Source: Clostridiales bacterium
GTDB taxonomy: Bacteria > Bacillota > Clostridia > Saccharofermentanales > Saccharofermentanaceae
NCBI GenBank assembly: GCA_017451265.1
Contig: JAFSPU010000009.1
Location: 40,009-104,008, forward strand
Length of the DNA: 64,000 nucleotides
Direction: 5' to 3'
In this document: piece after piece, positions 26,036-35,306 of the stretch
How positions within the stretch are numbered: the stretch's first letter is position 1
Layout: every line of letters starts with the position of its first letter
Made by a program: the position numbers and the translations under genes
The notes under the pieces: generated by a model
Database searches by the model: none
The model's input: only the letters and a program-made list of their open reading frames with translations
What the model was told of the DNA's origin: nothing

Positions 26036-27184
26036 ATGGGATCCAGAGTTTTACACATATCCAAGTACTATTACCCGTTCTCAGGCGGAACGGAGCAGAT
26101 AGCGCGCGATGTCGTTCTCGCATTGAAGGAAGTACCCGGATGCGAGCAGCTGATCTTCGCTTTTGATCACGGTTCACCCAAGGAGTCGAAGGACTCCAGG
26201 GATTCCGTAGACGGAGTGGATGTAATCCGCTGCAAGTGCTTTGCCAAGCTGTCTTCACAGTCCATATCTACAACATACGGAAGAAGACTTAAGGAAGCGA
26301 TCGACAGTTTCAAACCTGATGCTGTCATCCTTCACTATCCGAATCCATTCGCTGCGCATTATCTGCTTAAGCTTCTTAAGAAGCATCCTGAGATCAAGCT
26401 CGTCACTTATTGGCATCTTGATATCGTTAAGCAGAAGTTCCTGAAGCTGTTCTTCAACGGACAGAACAGGAAGCTCATAGAAAGATCTTCAAAGATCATC
26501 GCGACCAGCCCTAACTATGTGGAGGGCAGCCCCTGGCTTTCATCCGTTCCCGACAAGTGCGTTGTCGTACCTAACTGTATCGATGAGAACAGACTTGTCA
26601 TCGATGATGAGGTAAGGCAGAAGGCGGAAGAGCTTAAGGCTGAGTACGCAGGCAAGACAGTCTGCCTCGGTGTCGGCCGTCATGTGGAGTATAAGGGCTT
26701 CAAGTACCTGATCGAGGCCTCCAAGCTTCTCGGGGATGATTTCGTTATCGGCATCACGGGCAAGGGCCCCCTTACAGATGAGCTCAAGGCTCAGGCTGCA
26801 GGTGACGATAAGTTTAAGTTCTTAGGCCTGGTAAGTGATGTTGAACTTCGCGCCAGACTCATGACATGCGATATTTTCTGCTTCCCTTCAGTTACGAAGA
26901 ACGAGGCATTCGGACTCGCTCTTGCGGAGGGCATGTACTTCGGCCATCCCGCGGTCACATTCACGATAGAGGGCTCCGGTGTTAACTATGTAAGCATAAA
27001 CGGCGTCACCGGTATTGAGTGCCCTAACGGTGACAGCAAGGCTTACGCCGAGGCGCTTAAGACGCTGGCTTCCGATACCGAGCTTCGCGAGAAATACGGT
27101 GAAGCTGCAAGAGCTCGCGTAATAGAGAATTTTACTTTCGAGATATTCAAGAAGAATATCATTGAGTTGATGGCAGGGCTCTGA
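26036..27184 (+). CDS. Glycosyltransferase family 4
   Basis: 382 aa, GT-B fold retaining transferase. N-terminal HISKYYYPFSGGTEQIARDV is the usual acceptor-domain glycine loop. The C-terminal Rossmann domain has LGVGRHVEYKGFKYLIEAS, LGLVSDVELRARLMTCDIFCFPS and EAFGLALAEGMYFG (the EX7E motif). It would add a sugar to the lipid-linked unit in the cytosol; donor and linkage are not readable. It starts 4 nt after the Wzz-like stop with a weak RBS. Confidence 0.9.
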   Translation: MGSRVLHISKYYYPFSGGTEQIARDVVLALKEVPGCEQLIFAFDHGSPKESKDSRDSVDGVDVIRCKCFAKLSSQSISTTYGRRLKEAIDSFKPDAVILHYPNPFAAHYLLKLLKKHPEIKLVTYWHLDIVKQKFLKLFFNGQNRKLIERSSKIIATSPNYVEGSPWLSSVPDKCVVVPNCIDENRLVIDDEVRQKAEELKAEYAGKTVCLGVGRHVEYKGFKYLIEASKLLGDDFVIGITGKGPLTDELKAQAAGDDKFKFLGLVSDVELRARLMTCDIFCFPSVTKNEAFGLALAEGMYFGHPAVTFTIEGSGVNYVSINGVTGIECPNGDSKAYAEALKTLASDTELREKYGEAARARVIENFTFEIFKKNIIELMAGL

Positions 27185-27185
27185 G

Positions 27186-28529
27186 ATGACTCTTAAACTG
27201 GTTCGTTTCAGCAAGGGCTCAGCCATAATCAATACGATCATCTGGATCAGCATCCTGATGGCATCCTGTGATATCGTCGCAGCTTTTGATGTGGCGGGTC
27301 TTACTGTCAGAATATCCCAGCTCATCTCCATGGCTGCGATGTTCTTCTTCCTTTTAAGGATCATCAGATTCGGCAACGTTAAGATACTAACACCGTACTA
27401 TAACCTGCTGATCGTAATCGTAATCAATACGATATGCATCGTAAATTCCAAGACGATCTTTAACGCCGTCGGATACGACCTATGGCTTATCTTCGACTGC
27501 GTACAGGTGCTTACGTTCACGTATTTTCTTAGTAAGCAGGAGACGATATATTCCATCGTTCATAAGTACATCATGTGCTTCAATGTATTCGCGGTGATCG
27601 GATTTCTTCAGTTTGCACTGCAGTTTGTCGGAATCAATTTCTACGTAACTCAGTACAATGATCTACACAGAAGCAACGGCTTCTCTTTCGAGCCTTCCTT
27701 TTATGCGACATATATGATCATGGGTGCCATCATCTGCCTTTACCTTCTGGAGAGGCGTAACTACAAGTGCATGAGGAAAAGGGCACTCATCTTATCCACT
27801 TTGCTTAATGTGGGTGCGGTAGTAATATCCACATCCAGAATGGGACTCATCGTTCTTCTTCTCTATGTAGTCTACAGAGGATTCATGTCCCTTCGTATCT
27901 ACATCCAAATGAGGGCGCATCTTATCAAGATACTCTTCAGCCTCATGCCTATTCTGGTAGGCATCGGCCTTATCGCATTCATCCTCGCCATCGAGTTCGA
28001 GGTGCCGTTTGTAATGCACTACATGAGCGGACTCGGTGTCGGAGGCGCATCCTCGCACTCTGCTGATGCGAGAATGACAGGTTTCAAGGACACATGGACA
28101 CTCTTCCTCGACAGCCCGCTTTTAGGCTGCAGCCTGGGCGGAATCGATGCAGGTATCATTGAGTACAAGGCGCGTAACTACACCGTGGCCAACAACGGCG
28201 GCGCGAGCATGTGTATCTCGCTTGAGGCTCTTGCAGCTTACGGCATCATCGGCGCATTTTTCTTCTTCAAGTACATGTGGGATCTTACTATCGGCGGCTA
28301 CCTTAAGGCCAAGAAGAGACCCGGCGAGCAGAGTGAGCGTGAGCCCGTTTACGCTATGCTCATTGCGCTGTTCTTCGAGTTCATGATCCTGCAGCTTAAC
28401 CAGAACGTATTAAGACCTCCGTTCTGGGTACACATCGCACTCGTTTCCACTATGCTTCAGATCTATCTTAGAGAGTCGCATAAGAATTACACACCAAGAC
28501 TTAAAGTAGGGTGGTTATATAATGTCTGA
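27186..28529 (+). CDS. O-antigen ligase/polymerase-like membrane protein
   Basis: 447 aa with about ten to twelve membrane helices. A segment near residue 160 (RSNGFSFEPSFYATYMIMG) matches the GFxxxPxxxA signature of Wzy_C/O-antigen ligase proteins. A large loop near residues 270-350 (GAREMT... GCSLGGIDAG region) is typical of the periplasmic catalytic loop. Second of two polymerase/ligase candidates in the locus. It overlaps the next gene by 8 nt. Confidence 0.75.
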   Translation: MTLKLVRFSKGSAIINTIIWISILMASCDIVAAFDVAGLTVRISQLISMAAMFFFLLRIIRFGNVKILTPYYNLLIVIVINTICIVNSKTIFNAVGYDLWLIFDCVQVLTFTYFLSKQETIYSIVHKYIMCFNVFAVIGFLQFALQFVGINFYVTQYNDLHRSNGFSFEPSFYATYMIMGAIICLYLLERRNYKCMRKRALILSTLLNVGAVVISTSRMGLIVLLLYVVYRGFMSLRIYIQMRAHLIKILFSLMPILVGIGLIAFILAIEFEVPFVMHYMSGLGVGGASSHSADARMTGFKDTWTLFLDSPLLGCSLGGIDAGIIEYKARNYTVANNGGASMCISLEALAAYGIIGAFFFFKYMWDLTIGGYLKAKKRPGEQSEREPVYAMLIALFFEFMILQLNQNVLRPPFWVHIALVSTMLQIYLRESHKNYTPRLKVGWLYNV

Positions 28530-29640
28530 ACCCAAGATCATAGCTAATTATCTGCCTCAGTATCACCGCATGCCGGAGAACGACAAGTGGTGGGGAGAAG
28601 GCTTTACTGACTGGGTGGCCGTTAAAAAGGCTGAGCCCCAGTACGAAGGTCACGTGCAGCCGAGAGTTCCTGCGGACGAGTACTATTACAGTCTCGACAA
28701 GCCTGAGGATATCGCACGTCAGGTAAAACTTGCTAACGAATTCGGCATCTACGGCTTCGGTATCTATCACTACTGGTTCTCATCCGAGCAGCACTTCATG
28801 GAGACACCTGCGAATATCTACCTTGAGCACAAGGAACTTGATATCCACTACATGTTTATCTGGGATAACACTTCCTGGATCAGGTCATGGAGTGCCGTAA
28901 AGGGCAACAACTGGGCGCCTTCCTTCGAAGGCGAGAAGAAGGCAGGTCCGGAGATCCTGGCCGAGCTCAAGTACGGCGGCGAGGACGAGTGGAAGAAGCA
29001 TTTCGACTGGCTCCTGCCTTTCTTTAAGGACGAGCGTTACATCAAGATCGACGGCAAGCCCGTGTTCTCCTTCATGAGAATGAATGCGGACCCTGACATC
29101 ATTAAGGCCATGGCTGAGTACTGGGACAAGCTTGCGAAGGAGGCTGGTTTCCCGGGAATCGTGTGCATGAGCAAGTGCACATGGAAGGGCGTGAGTCTTG
29201 ACTACAGGTTCTACTACGAGCCTTTCCAGTTTAACGACACCCACGAGCTCCTGCGCAAGGGACTCGAGGAGGTCTACATAAGAAAGATAAACAAGAAGCC
29301 GCGCCTGCGCCTTGCGGACTACGACAAGGAGTGGAAGAGCATTCTTTACTCTGCCAAGCACTGCCATAAGGAGAACACTTTCTACAGCGGCATCGTAGGC
29401 TTCGATGACACTCCCAGAAGAGGCAAGAAGGCGCGCATAATCAAAGGCCAGACTCCGAAAAAGTTCGAGGAGTATCTGTATCAGCTTCTTAAGATTTCAA
29501 AGGACCAGAACAGAGAGTTCGTATTCATTACGGCCTGGAACGAGTGGAGCGAGGGTGCATACCTTGAGCCTGATACCGTAAACGGAACCGCATATCTCGA
29601 GGCTGTACGAAATGCAGCACAGAGGGTTAAGGAATCGTAA
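28522..29640 (+). CDS. WbsX-type glycosyltransferase/GH99-like protein
   Basis: 372 aa. It has both ends of the WbsX family signature: N-terminal IANYLPQYHRMPENDKWWGEGFTDW (residues 6-30 in part) and C-terminal FITAWNEWSEGAYLEPD (about 333-349). WbsX proteins occur in O-antigen and capsule loci, often with rhamnan biosynthesis. The fold is TIM-barrel, related to GH99, and the exact reaction is uncertain. AAAGTAGGGTGG upstream is a weak RBS; it overlaps the preceding membrane gene. Confidence 0.85.
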   Translation: MSEPKIIANYLPQYHRMPENDKWWGEGFTDWVAVKKAEPQYEGHVQPRVPADEYYYSLDKPEDIARQVKLANEFGIYGFGIYHYWFSSEQHFMETPANIYLEHKELDIHYMFIWDNTSWIRSWSAVKGNNWAPSFEGEKKAGPEILAELKYGGEDEWKKHFDWLLPFFKDERYIKIDGKPVFSFMRMNADPDIIKAMAEYWDKLAKEAGFPGIVCMSKCTWKGVSLDYRFYYEPFQFNDTHELLRKGLEEVYIRKINKKPRLRLADYDKEWKSILYSAKHCHKENTFYSGIVGFDDTPRRGKKARIIKGQTPKKFEEYLYQLLKISKDQNREFVFITAWNEWSEGAYLEPDTVNGTAYLEAVRNAAQRVKES

Positions 29641-30482
29641 TGAAGATTGCCGCGAGTGTAGTTATCTATAATCCCGACGGAGGCGTAACCGAAAGGATCT
29701 CATCATATGCAGGTGAGGTCGAGAAGGTATACGTTGTAGATAATTCTGATACTCCTGATGAGGCGCTGCTCGATAAGATAAGATCAGTAGCTTCAAATAT
29801 CGAGATTATTCCCATGCACGGCAATATGGGTATCGCTGCGGCTCTTAATGCAGCTCTTAACAGGGCATCGGAGCAGGGTATGGATTATCTTCTTACGATG
29901 GATGACGATTCTTACTTTACCGGTGACACTCTTAAGGAGTACTTTGCTAAGGCTGAGCGGATCTTCGCTTCTGACGATAAGGTTATTCAGCTCGGTATTC
30001 ATAATTCAGGAGATAAGGACGACGATCTGGTCGTCAATAACGAGAATCCCGACTGGCTCATCACTTCAGGTTCGATCATGGATGTAGAAAAATCGATCGC
30101 AATCGGAGGCTTCCTTGAGAAGCTGTTCATCGATGAGGTGGACCGTGAGTTCTGCTACCGTGCAGCCGATAAGGGTTACAGGATGAGAAGAGTTCTCGAC
30201 CTTACGATGCAGCATAATCTCGGTGCTCCCATCAAGGGAAAGATCTTGGGAAAAAGCTTTGAGGCCATGGGCCACAGCAAGGTAAGAAAGTACTATATTT
30301 TCCGCAACTGCACATATGTAATGAAGGAGTATCCCAGGGTAAAGAAGGCATATAAGCACTACCTGTTTGCCACTTGGGTAAAGACGATTCTTGCAGAGGA
30401 TGACAAGATCAATAAATTGAAATATATGAGAATGGGACGCACAGATGCCCGTAAGGGTAAGTTCGGCAAGCTTGAGGTGTAA
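29640..30482 (+). CDS. GT2 glycosyltransferase, rhamnosyltransferase-like
   Basis: 280 aa, GT-A fold. Motifs: VVIYNPDGGV at the start, YVVDNSD, LLTMDDDSYF (metal-binding Asp triad) and FIDEVDREFCYRAADKGYRM, a pattern usual in RfbN-type rhamnosyltransferases. The dTDP-rhamnose genes later in the locus fit this. Start and previous stop overlap by one base (TAATG). Confidence 0.85.
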   Translation: MKIAASVVIYNPDGGVTERISSYAGEVEKVYVVDNSDTPDEALLDKIRSVASNIEIIPMHGNMGIAAALNAALNRASEQGMDYLLTMDDDSYFTGDTLKEYFAKAERIFASDDKVIQLGIHNSGDKDDDLVVNNENPDWLITSGSIMDVEKSIAIGGFLEKLFIDEVDREFCYRAADKGYRMRRVLDLTMQHNLGAPIKGKILGKSFEAMGHSKVRKYYIFRNCTYVMKEYPRVKKAYKHYLFATWVKTILAEDDKINKLKYMRMGRTDARKGKFGKLEV

Positions 30483-31952
30483 ATGACGGATTCTGATAAG
30501 ACAGCAATGGTTGAAGGCGTTCTTAATAAGCTTAAGAAGATAGCCGATAATTCGATTAAGAAAGAGAACTTCCGTAAGGCTCTTGATGCAGTTACGGCAG
30601 CTTCTTTTATCCTTGAAGAATATAATCAGTATTACGTCGATGACGATCTTGAAAATGATCTTACCAGGATCTCTGAGAAGCTCGTTACCCCGGGGTTTAC
30701 GAAAGAAGAGACGAATGAGAACACCATTCTTTACTACGACAGTTTCGGATTCGATGTAAGGGCTCTCGCTCTTGTTTACATGCACGCTCTTTCTAACCTC
30801 GGCTATAAGGTGATCTACATAACAAAGGCCGAGTCAAAGGATTCACAGCCTGAACTTCATAATGCTGTCAAGGACGGCGACGTCATCTGGAATTATGTTT
30901 CCTACGACAACCGTGAGCAGGAAGTGAAGGACATACATGCGCTTTTCGAGAAGTACAAGCCTGCTAAAGCTATTCTCTATTCCACGCCTGACGATGCTGC
31001 CGGCATGGCTGTGTTCAAGGCTTATGAGGGAATTGTAGAGAGGTTTAAGATCAACCTTACGGACCATGCTTTTTGGCTCGGTAAGGACGTGTTTGACTAT
31101 AACCTTGAGTTCAGAAACTATGGCGCGAATGTCTCCGTTAAGTATAGGGGAGTGCCTGCGGAGAAGGAAATCGTAATGCCGTTCTATCCTTACCACAGGG
31201 ACCGCGAGTTTCAGGGCCTTCCTTTTGATGCCCAGGGAAAGAAGATCGTGTTTTCGGGAGGTTCACTCTACAAGACTCTAGGTGATCCTCAGAACCGTTT
31301 TTATGTGATAGTTGACAGGCTTCTCGCAGGACACGATGACCTCGTTTTCCTCTATGCGGGCACAGGCGATGACAGCGAGATATTAAAGCTTCAGGAGAAG
31401 TATCCGGGTAGAGCATACAGGATCGATGAGAGGACAGATCTTTTCGAACTCATGGAGCACTGCACCATCTACCTTAATACATTCCCGTTTATCGGAGGCC
31501 TCATGATGCAGTTTGCATCAGATGCCAAGAAGGTTCCTCTTACTCTAAGGGGTGAGGGCTGCAATGACGAGAATAAGGAGATCCTGATCAACCAGGATTC
31601 CATCGAATATGATGATGTCGATTCGCTGATCGCCGAGGCTGACCGTCTTCTCGATGACGAGGCTTACAGGCTTGAAAGAGGCGAGAAACTCAAGGCTGAC
31701 CTTATATCTGATAAGCAGTTCGAGCAGGAGCTTCAGAAGGCTCTTACGGAGCATAAGAACAGGTATGAAGTGAAGATCCAGGATATCGATACGACTGAAT
31801 TCCGTAAGCAGTATATGGTAAGATTTAGTGATAAGACATTCAGAAGGGTAATCGCTTCAGGAAACAAGAAAACCCTGATGGCGGATTTCCCGGATATGTT
31901 TATTAAGAAAGCTTATAACAAGATAGTTAAGAAAGAGAATCTGAATAATTAA
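30483..31952 (+). CDS. Unassigned GT-B-like glycosyltransferase candidate
   Basis: 489 aa. An alpha-helical N-terminus of about 80 residues precedes a likely two-Rossmann body. KIVFSGGSLYKTLGD and FLYAGTGDDSEILKLQEKYPGRAYRI resemble the C-terminal donor domain of GT-B enzymes, and a later segment (YLNTFPFIGGLMMQFASDAKKVPL) resembles the SPINDLY/TPR-GT41 style loop. I do not recognise the family. The ATG directly follows the previous stop codon. Location among transferases supports a sugar-transfer role. Confidence 0.55.
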   Translation: MTDSDKTAMVEGVLNKLKKIADNSIKKENFRKALDAVTAASFILEEYNQYYVDDDLENDLTRISEKLVTPGFTKEETNENTILYYDSFGFDVRALALVYMHALSNLGYKVIYITKAESKDSQPELHNAVKDGDVIWNYVSYDNREQEVKDIHALFEKYKPAKAILYSTPDDAAGMAVFKAYEGIVERFKINLTDHAFWLGKDVFDYNLEFRNYGANVSVKYRGVPAEKEIVMPFYPYHRDREFQGLPFDAQGKKIVFSGGSLYKTLGDPQNRFYVIVDRLLAGHDDLVFLYAGTGDDSEILKLQEKYPGRAYRIDERTDLFELMEHCTIYLNTFPFIGGLMMQFASDAKKVPLTLRGEGCNDENKEILINQDSIEYDDVDSLIAEADRLLDDEAYRLERGEKLKADLISDKQFEQELQKALTEHKNRYEVKIQDIDTTEFRKQYMVRFSDKTFRRVIASGNKKTLMADFPDMFIKKAYNKIVKKENLNN

Positions 31953-31962
31953 AGGACCTTAT

Positions 31963-32376
31963 ATGGAAGTAAAAACATACACATTCACGCCCCACGGCGA
32001 CGACAGAGGTCAGTTGATAGCTTTAGAGGAGTACAAGGATTTTCCTTTTTCCGTTAAGCGCGTTTACTATATCTACGATACGCTTGCTGGTGTTGTCAGA
32101 GGACATCATGCACATAAGTGCTTAAAGCAGATCCTTATCTGCGTTCACGGCAGCTGCAAGATCCATCTCGATGACGGACACGATACTGCAGAGGTTCTCC
32201 TCGATACTCCTAACAAGGGCCTTTTTATCGCGAATGATATGTGGAGAGAGATGTATGACTTCTCTCCCGATGCGGTGCTCATGGTGCTCGCTTCCGAGCT
32301 CTACGATGAGTCCGACTACATAAGAGATTACGATGAATTCAAGAAGTTCGTCGCTTCCAAGGAGAGTGAGAAGTAA
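31963..32376 (+). CDS. dTDP-6-deoxy-hexos-4-ulose 3,4-ketoisomerase (FdtA/QdtA type)
   Basis: 137 aa cupin of the WxcM/FdtA family. The active-site motif [11 protein letters not shown] (residues 46-56) and [11 protein letters not shown] near the start are characteristic. It isomerises dTDP-4-keto-6-deoxyglucose (the RmlB product) to the 3-keto sugar used for Fuc3N or Qui3N. It precedes an aminotransferase by 1 nt, which makes the pathway assignment strong. FdtA and QdtA give different C4 epimers and cannot be told apart here. Confidence 0.87.
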   Translation: MEVKTYTFTPHGDDRGQLIALEEYKDFPFSVKRVYYIYDTLAGVVRGHHAHKCLKQILICVHGSCKIHLDDGHDTAEVLLDTPNKGLFIANDMWREMYDFSPDAVLMVLASELYDESDYIRDYDEFKKFVASKESEK

Positions 32377-32377
32377 T

Positions 32378-33475
32378 ATGAAGATCCCGTTCGTTACATT
32401 CCGTCCCATGGAAAAAGAACTCGATGCTGACCTGCGTGCAGCTTTCGAGACTGTTTATAACAATTCCTGGTACATAGAAGGCCAGGAGGACGAGAAGTTC
32501 GAGAAGGCTTTCGCGGAGTATATCGGCATGCCGTACTGCGTAGGCTGCGGCAACGGTCTCGATGCTCTCGTACTCGCTCTTAAGGCGTTGGGAATCGGTG
32601 AAGGTGACGAGGTTATCGTTCCTTCGAACACATATATCGCTACGGCACTTGCAGTTACTTACACTGGCGCCAAGGTGGTATTCGTTGAGCCTGATATCAG
32701 AACCTACAATATCAATCCCGAGCTTATCGAGGCTGCGATCACCGATAAGACAAAGGCTGTAATGCCGGTTCATCTTTACGGTCAGCCCTGTGATATGGAT
32801 CCGATCATGGCGATCGCCGAAAAGCATGGCCTTAAGGTTATCGAGGACTGCGCACAGGCACACGGCGCCACTTATAAGGGAAGGAAGATCGGTACATTCG
32901 GTATCGCTTCCGGATTCTCTTTCTATCCCGGAAAGAACCTCGGAGCTTTGGGCGATGCCGGTGCTTCTGTCACTTCCGACAAGGATGTTGCAGATAAGAT
33001 CAGAGCTTACGGAAACTATGGTTCCGACTATAAGTATCATCACATCTATCAGGGCAATAACAGCAGACTTGATGAGATGCAGGCAGCTTTCCTTTCTGCA
33101 AAACTTCCTCACCTTGACCGAATGAATGAGGCAAGAAAGTCTGTTGCCGCGAAGTATCTGGAGGGCATCAAGAACCCTGAAGTTATCCTTCCGTTTGTTC
33201 CTGATTATGCCGATCCGGTCTGGCATATCTTCGCCGTAAGATGTGACAGAAGAGATGAACTTGAGAAGTTCCTTAACGATGCGGGTATAGGCACCAATAA
33301 GCACTATCCGATCCCGATGCATCTGCAGGGTGCGTATAAGAATCTGGGATTAAAGGAAGGCGATCTGCCGCTGGCTGAGGAGATTTCCCGCACGCAGCTG
33401 TCACTGCCGCTTTACTACGGTATGACAGACGAAGAGATCAATTACGTAATCGATAAGATCAACGAGTTTAAGTAA
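32378..33475 (+). CDS. dTDP-3-amino-3,6-dideoxyhexose transaminase (FdtB/QdtB type)
   Basis: 365 aa, DegT/DnrJ/EryC1 PLP-dependent sugar aminotransferase. PLP lysine is Lys186 in [14 protein letters not shown], and Asp157 ([11 protein letters not shown]) contacts the pyridine nitrogen. It aminates the 3-keto sugar made by the neighbouring ketoisomerase. I chose the ATG at 32378 (MKIPFVTF), just after the previous stop, with AAGGAGAG at 32359-32366. No matching N-acetyltransferase (FdtC/QdtC) is in the window. Confidence 0.9.
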   Translation: MKIPFVTFRPMEKELDADLRAAFETVYNNSWYIEGQEDEKFEKAFAEYIGMPYCVGCGNGLDALVLALKALGIGEGDEVIVPSNTYIATALAVTYTGAKVVFVEPDIRTYNINPELIEAAITDKTKAVMPVHLYGQPCDMDPIMAIAEKHGLKVIEDCAQAHGATYKGRKIGTFGIASGFSFYPGKNLGALGDAGASVTSDKDVADKIRAYGNYGSDYKYHHIYQGNNSRLDEMQAAFLSAKLPHLDRMNEARKSVAAKYLEGIKNPEVILPFVPDYADPVWHIFAVRCDRRDELEKFLNDAGIGTNKHYPIPMHLQGAYKNLGLKEGDLPLAEEISRTQLSLPLYYGMTDEEINYVIDKINEFK

Positions 33476-34440
33476 TGCACACACTGGAAGTATTCATACT
33501 TACTTATAACAGATCCGGTTATCTTCGCGAGAGCATCGAAAGTGTTCTCGCTTCTTCATTTAAGGATTTCACTTTAACTGTGGTGGATAACTGCTCTACG
33601 GATGACACCGAAGAGGTGGTGAAAAGCTTCGATGACCCGAGGCTTAAGTATGTTAAGCATGCCGAAAATATCGGAGGCATTAACAACATTAATTCCGCCA
33701 TCATAATGGGCTCCGGAGACTACATTGTGCTGTTCCACGATGACGATAAGATGACTCCTTCCATGCTCGAGGAGGAATATAACTTCCTTGAAGCTCATGA
33801 GGACGTAGGGTGCGTGTCATGCACGGCTACGGATTTCCATGATGACGGCAGCGTAGATGAGTATGTTTCCGCCTTTGACGGAGAGTATAAGATCTTCAGG
33901 GGAAGACAGCTTTTTGATGCGTATTTCGCTGAGGGGACGCACACCGTGTGCCCTTCGATTATGTACAGGACCAATGTTCTTCACGATCACTGCCTGATCT
34001 TCGATCCTGCTGTAGGACCGTGCTGTGACATCAAGCTGCTTTTTGATATCGAGCGTCATGGTTACGGTGTCGCAGTGCTTAATAAGTGCCTTATGCTCAC
34101 GAGAAGACACGGCGCTCAGGACAGCACGATGAATTACATACCGATGCACATCGAGCTGTACGATTACCTTCATAATGACACTTATTACGGACCTCTTTTC
34201 GGGGAGAAGAAGGCGTGGAGCAACGGTAAGTACCACGACTTCTCCAAAGCTCTCGCATCACTTGAGATTAAGGGTGAGCAGGACAGAACGAGGCTTAGAA
34301 GTCTCGAGAAGAAGCTGCGTTCAAGCTGCGGCGGAACGGTATCAGACAGGTTTAAGTATTCAGTTACGGTCCTCGGGGCGAAGTGCTTCCCGGGGCTCAT
34401 GAAAAAGATCTATTACAGGTATAAGGGAGGCGCTTCATGA
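33475..34440 (+). CDS. Glycosyltransferase family 2
   Basis: 321 aa. GT-A motifs: VFILTYNRSGYLRESIESVL at the N-terminus, TVVDNCSTDDT and the metal-binding VLFHDDDKM. The start codon overlaps the previous stop (TAATG), and the gene overlaps the next by 4 nt (ATGA). Donor and acceptor are not evident; with the 3-amino-sugar genes directly upstream, it may be the transferase for that sugar. Confidence 0.85.
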   Translation: MHTLEVFILTYNRSGYLRESIESVLASSFKDFTLTVVDNCSTDDTEEVVKSFDDPRLKYVKHAENIGGINNINSAIIMGSGDYIVLFHDDDKMTPSMLEEEYNFLEAHEDVGCVSCTATDFHDDGSVDEYVSAFDGEYKIFRGRQLFDAYFAEGTHTVCPSIMYRTNVLHDHCLIFDPAVGPCCDIKLLFDIERHGYGVAVLNKCLMLTRRHGAQDSTMNYIPMHIELYDYLHNDTYYGPLFGEKKAWSNGKYHDFSKALASLEIKGEQDRTRLRSLEKKLRSSCGGTVSDRFKYSVTVLGAKCFPGLMKKIYYRYKGGAS

Positions 34441-35294
34441 TTATCGTTCAGTTCTCAGGCGGACTCGGAAATCAGCTTGCGCAGTACGGGCTTTACAGCG
34501 AGTACAGGGCGAGAGGTCTTAAGGCGTACGCAGACTTAAGCTGGTACGGTAACGCGCAGCCCAAAGACGGCAAGGTCGATACACGCAAGCTTGAGCTCCC
34601 GCACCTCGGGATCAATCTTGAGACATGCCCCGAAAAGTATGCTTACTACGGCAAGGAAGATGACTTCCACCGCTACTTAAGAAGGATCATGGTAGGCCCC
34701 GTGCATTTTGAGAAGGACTACAAGTTTACGCCGGAGCTTCTCGATGTGAAGCGCGGTTATGTTATGGGCGGATGCTTCCTTGGGGAGCAGTATATGCCTT
34801 TCAGTGAGGCTCTTGTCCGCGAGAGCATAAACTTCAGAGGAACGGATTCAGATTATATTAAGCAGATGGAAGAGAAGATCACTTCATGTAACTCCGTCTC
34901 CATTCATATGCGTCTCGGTGACTATCTGAATAACGACAGTCTTTACGGCGGGATCTGCACTCCCGATTACTATAAAAGGGCGGTCGATATGATCAGGGAA
35001 GAAGTGGATAACCCCACGTTCTTCCTGTTCTCGAATGATGTCGATGAAGCTGCAAGGATCTTAGGACTGGAGGGCGCTGTGCCTGTGGAAGGCAACACGG
35101 GAGACAGGTCATATCTCGATATGTATCTTATGAGCAAATGCAGGCACAACATCATTGCTAACAGCACATTCAGCTGGTGGGGTGCATGGCTTAACGGAAA
35201 TAAGGATAAGAAGGTCTGCTGCCCTACGACACTTCTTAACGGATATGATAACGGCAGCGTATTCTGCAAGGACTGGATCAGGGTAGAATCGTAA
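34437..35294 (+). CDS. Alpha-1,2-fucosyltransferase, GT11
   Basis: 285 aa. GT11 motifs: MIIVQFSGGLGNQLAQY at the start, the HxRxGD-type donor motif as His157-Met-Arg159-Leu-Gly-Asp162 (usual form HIRRGDY, with Leu replacing the second Arg), and IIANSTFSWWGAWLN near residue 240. It transfers fucose from GDP-fucose in alpha-1,2 linkage. The GDP-fucose synthase gene 1.4 kb downstream supports it. The Arg-to-Leu change is worth noting but the first Arg is kept. Confidence 0.87.
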   Translation: MIIVQFSGGLGNQLAQYGLYSEYRARGLKAYADLSWYGNAQPKDGKVDTRKLELPHLGINLETCPEKYAYYGKEDDFHRYLRRIMVGPVHFEKDYKFTPELLDVKRGYVMGGCFLGEQYMPFSEALVRESINFRGTDSDYIKQMEEKITSCNSVSIHMRLGDYLNNDSLYGGICTPDYYKRAVDMIREEVDNPTFFLFSNDVDEAARILGLEGAVPVEGNTGDRSYLDMYLMSKCRHNIIANSTFSWWGAWLNGNKDKKVCCPTTLLNGYDNGSVFCKDWIRVES

Positions 35295-35306
35295 GGGGGA
35301 GATAGT

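Noticed and set aside
24382-26064. Long open frame on the minus strand opposite the Wzz-like gene
   Set aside because: It lies wholly antisense to a well-supported gene, has no RBS or recognisable motifs, and follows from the codon bias (AAG/CTC/ATC) of the sense strand.
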